Positions 59,960 to 64,000 of a DNA stretch of 64,000 nt are shown here, piece after piece. Made by a program: the position numbers and the translations under genes. The first letter of the stretch is position 1. Every line of letters begins with the position of its first letter. The notes beneath the pieces were generated by a model. That model did not search any database and was not told the DNA's origin. It saw nothing but the letters and a program-made list of their open reading frames with translations. Source of the DNA: Streptomyces rubellomurinus (GTDB taxonomy: Bacteria; Actinomycetota; Actinomycetes; Streptomycetales; Streptomycetaceae); contig NZ_JZKH01000018.1 of the NCBI RefSeq assembly GCF_000961885.1, positions 1 to 64,000 of the forward strand, in the 5' to 3' direction.

Positions 59960-59974
59960 CGGTACAGCGTACCG
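59960..59974. promoter_or_regulatory. Candidate TetR operator
   Basis: CGGTA-cagcg-TACCG, a 15-bp inverted repeat within a longer GTAC-rich stretch, 14 bp upstream of the TetR start. The symmetry and position fit an autoregulatory site that would also control the divergent (now broken) gene. Confidence 0.55.
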
Positions 59975-60008
59975 CCACGGTAGGTCCCCGACTCCTCACG
60001 GAGGCGAC

Positions 60009-60525
60009 ATGCCCCGCACCACGGCCCTCGACCCGCTGTTCACCGCGGTGGACGCCGCAGCCCTCACCGACCGGCACCTGGCCAACCTCGCGGCCGGCAC
60101 CCTCGCGGCCGTCCGCGTCCCCGACCTCCTCGACCGGAAACCTGCCAGGCGGCGATGGCCGCGCTGGACCGGCTGCCGACCGCCGACCACGACCCGACCC
60201 GGGTACCCACGGGCGCGACGCGGAGGCCGCCCGGGCGGCCTGGCAGCGGGCCGGGATGCGTCCGGGACCAGGAGGTGCTCGCCCAGCTGGCGTTCAACGC
60301 CTGGGTGCCGGTGCCGGAGGCAGGCGGGGCGACCACCGTATGGCGCCACCGCTGGGAGCCGGCCGACGAGCAGCACCGCCAGGGGTACGGCTACGGGGCC
60401 GAGGCGGGATGCCGTTCAACCCGGCGAATTTCCACCCGGAAGCGCCGAACCCCACCGGCCGCCGGATCGCCTTCGCGTTCTTCCTCGGCCTGACCACCAC
60501 CGGCCGGCTCATCGCCTGGTCGTGA
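60009..60525 (+). pseudogene. 2OG-Fe(II) oxygenase-like gene, internally deleted and frameshifted
   Basis: The start 'MPRTTALDPLFTAVDAAALT' leads into 'RHLANLAAGTLAAVRVPDLL', then frames change at about 60138, 60230 and 60405. Recognisable later pieces are 'LAFNAWVPVPEAGGATTVWR' plus HRWEPADE and 'NPANFHPEAPNPTGRRIAFA' plus FFLGLTTTG, the distal-His and Arg region of 2OG oxygenase-like proteins. The iron-binding HxD segment is deleted. Confidence 0.6.
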
Positions 60526-60549
60526 CCCTCTCATCGCAGGAGCAACGAC

Positions 60550-61608
60550 GTGCACCAGCTCACGTACGGCGACATCAAGGCCGCCACCGACCGCATCTCG
60601 GGGCGCGTCCGCCCCGTCGCCCTGGCCCAGCTCGATCCGGGTGCGATCCGCACCGCCCACCGCGACCCCCTGGACGACGACCGTCAGGTCGCACCGTGCG
60701 AGGTGTGGGTGGCCCTGGAGTTCATGCAGCACACCGGCTCGTTCAAAGCCCGCGGCGCGCAGAACTTCATCCAGGCCCACCGCGACGCGGGCAGCCTGCC
60801 GGACGCCGGGGTGACCATCGCCTCGGGCGGTAACGCCGGGCTGGCGTGTGCCTGGGCCGCCCAGCAGCAGGGCGTGCGCGCCACCGTCTACCTGCCGCAG
60901 ACCGCCCCGCAGGTGAAGGTGGCCAAGCTCCGCGGCTACGGCGCCGAGGTACGGCTGGTCGGCTCGGAATACGCCGAAGCGCTGGCCGCGTGCGAGGAGT
61001 TCGCCGCCGCCACCGGGGCGCTCGCCTCGCACGCCTACGACCACCCGCTGATCGCCGCGGGGGCCGGCACCCTGCTGGAGGAGATCCACGCCCAGCTCCC
61101 TGGCCTGGACACCGTGGTGGTCGCGGTCGGCGGCGGCGGCCTGTTCGCCGGCGTCGCCACCGCCGCGCAGCACCACGGCATCCGCACCGTGGCGGTGGAG
61201 CCGGAGAACTGCCGCGCGCTCAACGCCGCGATCGAGGCCGGCCGCCCGGTCGACGTCACGGTGGACTCGATCGCCGCCGACTCGCTCGGCGCCCGCCGCA
61301 CCTCCGCCATGGCCCTGCGCGCAGCCCAGCAGGACGGCGTGCAGTCCGTGCTGGTGGCGGACGGCGAGATCGTCCGCGCCCGCCAGGCGCTCTGGGACCA
61401 CCGCCGCATCGCGGTCGAGCACGGCGCCGCGACCGCGCTGGCCGCGCTCACCGGCCCGGACCAGCCCGTCGCCGACCGCGACCTGCCGACCCGGCCCACT
61501 GGCCCGAGCCGCACTTACCGGCCCGGCAGCGGGGAGAAGGTCTGCGTGGTGCTGTGCGGGGCGAACACCGATCCGGCCGACCTGGCGCACCGGCCCGCCG
61601 CGCACTGA
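60550..61608 (+). CDS. Threonine/serine dehydratase-like PLP enzyme
   Basis: 352 aa from GTG 60550 (CAGGAG upstream). Fold-type II PLP enzyme: Lys66 in 'QHTGSFKARGAQN' binds PLP, 'VTIASGGNAGLACAWAAQQQ' is the substrate loop, and 'VVVAVGGGGLFAG' binds the phosphate. It probably deaminates Thr or Ser to 2-oxoacids (biosynthetic/catabolic without ACT domain), though related enzymes include racemases and dehydratases for unusual amino acids. Followed by a terminator; otherwise alone. Confidence 0.88.
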   Translation: MHQLTYGDIKAATDRISGRVRPVALAQLDPGAIRTAHRDPLDDDRQVAPCEVWVALEFMQHTGSFKARGAQNFIQAHRDAGSLPDAGVTIASGGNAGLACAWAAQQQGVRATVYLPQTAPQVKVAKLRGYGAEVRLVGSEYAEALAACEEFAAATGALASHAYDHPLIAAGAGTLLEEIHAQLPGLDTVVVAVGGGGLFAGVATAAQHHGIRTVAVEPENCRALNAAIEAGRPVDVTVDSIAADSLGARRTSAMALRAAQQDGVQSVLVADGEIVRARQALWDHRRIAVEHGAATALAALTGPDQPVADRDLPTRPTGPSRTYRPGSGEKVCVVLCGANTDPADLAHRPAAH

Positions 61609-61624
61609 CACAGTGACCCGAAGC

Positions 61625-61656
61625 GGGCAGCCGAGCGGACACCCGCCCGGCTGCCC
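61625..61656 (+). terminator. Terminator after the dehydratase gene
   Basis: GGGCAGCCGAGCGG pairs with CCGCCCGGCTGCCC (one mismatch) and is followed by TTTC, giving a conventional hairpin plus short U tract. Confidence 0.75.
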
Positions 61657-61689
61657 CTTTCGTCATCCCGGCAGCCGTCGCCGACTACC

Positions 61690-61915
61690 TCGCAGCAACT
61701 GGGGCTCGCTCTGGAGATCGTCAGGCGCAGCGACGACGCCTCTGGGTTCGTGGTGCTGCCCAGACGTTGGGGGGTGGAACGCACGCTGAGCCGGCTGATG
61801 CGCTCGCGGCGCTTGGTGCGCGGCTACGAGACGCTGCCCCGCCGTGCATGAGCAGATGGTGCTGTGGTCGATGACGATACTCATGAGCCGCCGGCTGGCC
61901 CGGTGGCGCGCGTGA
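61690..61915 (+). pseudogene. IS5-type transposase C-terminal fragment
   Basis: '[20 protein letters not shown]' and '[20 protein letters not shown]' carry the catalytic Glu region; a frame slip near 61845 separates this from the end 'MVLWSMTILMSRRLARWRA'. Related to 48540-48721. Confidence 0.7.
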
Positions 61916-61932
61916 ACCGTCCCGAGGTGGGT
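61832..61932. repeat. ~100-bp direct repeat, left copy
   Basis: The IS5-type 3' end sequence from CGCTGCCCCGCCGTG to GTCCCGAGGTGG is repeated at 62748-62850 with two one-base indels and a few substitutions. The pair brackets the HAD gene. Confidence 0.85.
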
Positions 61933-61964
61933 TCGGGCCTTCACCCGTGAAGGCCCGAACCCAC
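61927..61964 (-). terminator. Perfect hairpin downstream of the HAD gene
   Basis: GTGGGTTCGGGCCTTCAC pairs perfectly with GTGAAGGCCCGAACCCAC (18 bp) around CC. It lies 12 bp beyond the stop of the minus-strand HAD gene, so a terminator is likely, although an IS-end hairpin cannot be excluded. Confidence 0.7.
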
Positions 61965-61975
61965 GATCGAGGGCG

Positions 61976-62704
61976 TCATACAGCACGATCCGGTGCGCGG
62001 AACGGTTGAGGATCCGCAGCACGCGATGCCCACGTGGCGTCCCGGCTCCCCCTGGAGACATAAGCGCCGAATGCAGAGGTATCGAGATCCTTGAGGGACT
62101 CCAGTACCAGAGTGGCAATGGCAAAGCGAGGATCGCAGCGATCAGCGGCCTCGGGAACGGCGACGACCGTCATCCGGGCTGACACGCCGGCGAGGACGCC
62201 GTTGAGCGAGTCCTCGATCACGATGCATTCGTCGGGTGACCCGCCGAGGGCGGCGGCTGCGCGGAGATAGGCGCCCGGGTGGGGTTTGCCGTGTTCGTCG
62301 TCTTCGGCCGAAAACACGGCATCGAAAGATCGGTCAAGGCCGGTACTCGCGAGCGCAGCCCGAATCACCGACTCCGGCGAAGACGACACGACGGCCATCG
62401 CCCTCGATGCACGCGCGCACGCCGCGACGGCGTGTTCGGCGCCGGGTTTCAGCGCCACTCCCGCCAACCTGCGACACACGGCGGCCACGATCTGCTGCTC
62501 GACGTCGTCGGGGTCGGCTTGGATGGTGGCCCGATCGAACCAGTAGGCCACCATGTCCCTTTGCCGCAGCCCGCGCGTCGCCGCCTGCATCTCCGTTGTG
62601 AGGTGCAGGCCGAGCGGACCGAACACTTCACGCTTTGCCGCGTCCCAGATCGGCTCGGAGTCGATCAAAAGGCCGTCCAGGTCGAAGAGGACAATCGGTT
62701 GCAT
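61976..62704 (-). CDS. HAD-superfamily phosphatase (beta-phosphoglucomutase-like)
   Basis: 242 aa from ATG 62704. Motifs: I 'PIVLFDLDGLLIDSEPIW' (DxD intact), II 'MAVVSSSPESVIRAAL', III 'DDEHGKPHPGAYLRAA', IV 'ECIVIEDSLNGVLAGVSARM'. Similar to YniC/beta-PGM-type sugar-phosphate phosphatases. The last ~25 residues ('SRGSRDATWASRAADPQPFR') do not look like the family and may be read-through into flanking DNA. The gene is bracketed by direct repeats of an IS end. Confidence 0.88.
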   Translation of the reverse strand: MQPIVLFDLDGLLIDSEPIWDAAKREVFGPLGLHLTTEMQAATRGLRQRDMVAYWFDRATIQADPDDVEQQIVAAVCRRLAGVALKPGAEHAVAACARASRAMAVVSSSPESVIRAALASTGLDRSFDAVFSAEDDEHGKPHPGAYLRAAAALGGSPDECIVIEDSLNGVLAGVSARMTVVAVPEAADRCDPRFAIATLVLESLKDLDTSAFGAYVSRGSRDATWASRAADPQPFRAPDRAV

Positions 62705-62747
62705 CAGTTGCTCTTTCGTTGGCGATCCCGCGAGGACGAGACCGATT

Positions 62748-62850
62748 CGCTGCCCCGCCGTGCATGAGCAGATGGTGCTGTGGGTCGATGACGATGCTCA
62801 TGAGCCGCCGGCTGGCCCGGTGGCGAGCGTTGAACCGTCCCGGGGTGGGC
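62748..62850. repeat. ~100-bp direct repeat, right copy
   Basis: See left copy at 61832. Here the IS end runs on into the convergent IS-associated gene, preserving the original arrangement seen at 48.7 kb. Confidence 0.85.
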
Positions 62851-63058
62851 TCGTCGGCCCGGCCCCGGTCGGCCAGCCGCTTCATCTTCGACCGAACTCC
62901 TTCCGCACGTGCCGGAACCGGCTCCGGTCCGAGTACGGCAGCGATCTCCTGACAGGACATCACTGGCTTCCCGCCGGATGCCTGTTCGGTGAGCGTGGCG
63001 AGGAGGAGCTGATAGTGGGGAGCGAGCGCGTCCATGGAAAGCGCGGGACGCCACACCG
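62752..63058 (-). pseudogene. Remnant of the IS-associated hypothetical gene
   Basis: 'WRPALSMDALAPHYQLLLAT', 'SCQEIAAVLGPEPVPARAEG' and 'VRSKMKRLADRGRADEPTPG' parallel the C-terminal half of the 181-aa protein at 48678-49223. The coiled-coil N-terminus is missing and the frame runs out into the IS end. Confidence 0.65.
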
Positions 63059-63367
63059 GGACGATCGAGCCCGATGGTGAGGCAACGTCAAAGTTAGCTG
63101 AGACGGGACAATCTGTGCCGAAAGGCGGTGCCTGTCACTTCAGCGCGGTAGTTGTCACCAGCTGCAGTCCGAACGAGGGGGGACGTGAGCTTCCCCGTCC
63201 TCTCGCACGGCAGCTGGCGAGTTCTCACTGCACCGTGCGCTGAACTATGAATTCTGCCCCGTTCGGAGGAATCTCGATTCGCCGGTCCGGCGCTCACTGC
63301 ACCTCCCACGGTCGACTCGACGTGCACGTGGGGGCCGGGGTGACGTGGCGGCCGCCACGTCACCCAC
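63059..63367. other. Gap with a perfect palindrome
   Basis: About 310 bp without a gene. 63338-63365 is a perfect 28-bp palindrome, GGGTGACGTGGCGG followed directly by its reverse complement, immediately before the IS5 remnant; it may mark an inverted junction or an IS end. Confidence 0.5.
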
Positions 63368-63533
63368 GACCCCGCGCTCTACAAGGAACGCAACACCGTC
63401 GAGCGCTGCATCAACAAGATCAAGGAGTGGCGCGGCCTGGCCACCCGCTACAGACAAGACCCCGACCAGCTGCCTGGCCGGACTCCACCTTCGCGGTGCC
63501 GTCATATGGCTCCGCAGTCTCCAACCCACATGA
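63368..63533 (+). pseudogene. IS5-type transposase C-terminal fragment
   Basis: 'ALYKERNTVERCINKIKEWR' plus GLATRY (catalytic Glu in VER) is followed, after a one-base slip near 63460, by 'LAGLHLRGAVIWLRSLQPT' and TGA: the end of an IS5-type transposase of a different subgroup from the 48.1-kb copy. Confidence 0.65.
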
Positions 63534-63549
63534 TCTGAACTCGCAGTCC

Positions 63550-64000
63550 CTAGACGACTGTGGCCGTGACTGGCCATGCCCTGCGGTCCAACAGATCGAG
63601 GACGAGTGCGGCGATGTTCCACGCGTCGTCCTCGCCGCGGTGATGGCGTCCCTCGAGCGGCAGTCCGGCGATCTGTAGAGCGTGGTCCATACCGGGTTTC
63701 TTGCGCAGCCCGTAGGCCGCGGTGAACACGGCCTTGGCGTTGGTGTGGGTGCGCTCCGTTGGATAGCCGAACGGATAGGCCACCCCGGCAGCCTGACTCT
63801 GCCGAGCGAATTGCCGACGGTCGTACTCGCCCCAGCTCGTCCAGGGGCGCTCCCCGGCCTCGTACTCCTCGACGAGGATCCGGCAGGCCTCGGCGAAGGT
63901 GACGCCCCGTTCCACCTCGGCTTGCGTCAGTCCGGTCAGTTCAGTGCAGAAGTCGCTCACCGCCGACCGGACAGGGCGGACCAAGACACGATGCCGGGAC
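63550..64000 (-). CDS. DEDD-type 3'-5' exonuclease, N-terminus beyond the window
   Basis: At least 150 residues of an ERI-1/RNase T-like exonuclease. 'RPVRSAVSDFCTELTGLTQA', 'PWTSWGEYDRRQFARQSQAA' (second Asp of DEDDh), 'RTHTNAKAVFTAAYGLRKKP' and 'EGRHHRGEDDAWNIAALVLD' (His and last Asp). The first Asp-Glu motif must lie to the right of position 64000, and the frame is open to the edge. Single-strand DNA or RNA trimming is the family activity. Confidence 0.85.
   Translation of the reverse strand, partial: SRHRVLVRPVRSAVSDFCTELTGLTQAEVERGVTFAEACRILVEEYEAGERPWTSWGEYDRRQFARQSQAAGVAYPFGYPTERTHTNAKAVFTAAYGLRKKPGMDHALQIAGLPLEGRHHRGEDDAWNIAALVLDLLDRRAWPVTATVV

Overview
The window is high-GC actinobacterial DNA, most likely Streptomyces or a close relative such as Kitasatospora. 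Indicators are the strong G/C third-position bias, frequent GTG/TTG starts with 4-base stop/start overlaps, Scr1-type regulator plus DUF397 pairs, HATPase_c_2 proteins, and SCO6880-type conjugation genes. It looks like accessory DNA (linear plasmid, integrative element or chromosome arm): there is a conjugation operon, a RiPP cluster, many broken insertion sequences and no housekeeping block. No tRNA or rRNA gene was found.

Layout. 1-4.6 kb: frameshifted IS701 transposase, divergent AraC regulator and atypical SDR, transposase scraps and a predicted membrane protein. 4.9-8.1 kb: three plus-strand genes of unknown function. 16.5-8.1 kb (minus): an eight-gene, tightly coupled conjugation/type IV secretion operon (predicted VirB8-, VirB6-, split VirB4- and VirD4-like proteins), with a lytic transglycosylase/NlpC-P60 protein just outside it. 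17.7-21.6 kb: Scr1/DUF397 regulators, two small histidine-kinase-like ATPases and small hypotheticals.

21.7-43.4 kb is the core of the window: a class I lanthipeptide cluster of the FxLD type. It has an XRE-TPR regulator, HAD protein, PCMT-like methyltransferase, 65-aa precursor, full-length LanB, LanC, a stand-alone thiopeptide-type elimination-domain protein and a conserved partner. These are followed by decayed duplicates, a RibD-like reductase, a NUDIX protein, a MazG-like pyrophosphohydrolase, an ABC exporter, a triple-NUDIX protein, an ArsR regulator and an MFS transporter. The mazG-like gene is split by a 2.5-kb group II intron encoding a reverse transcriptase; removal at the boundaries I infer rejoins a 108-aa reading frame exactly.

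43.7-55.1 kb is a mobile-element graveyard: ISL3, IS5-type and integrase remnants, a CPCC-barstar fusion (immunity-like), and a 4.4-kb Tn554-like element with two coupled tyrosine recombinases inserted in an ISL3 transposase gene. Taking the element out restores the ISL3 frame, and a second ISL3 relic carries the same element end at the same codon. 55.8-64 kb holds a cas-less type I-E-like mini CRISPR with one hybrid palindromic repeat, fragments of BNR-repeat, SDR and 2OG-oxygenase genes, a lipoprotein, a SAM methyltransferase, a NUDIX gene, a TetR regulator with a candidate operator, a threonine dehydratase-like enzyme, a HAD phosphatase between ~100-bp direct repeats, and the edge of an exonuclease gene.

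All assignments come from reading the translated sequence and from family knowledge; no database search was run.
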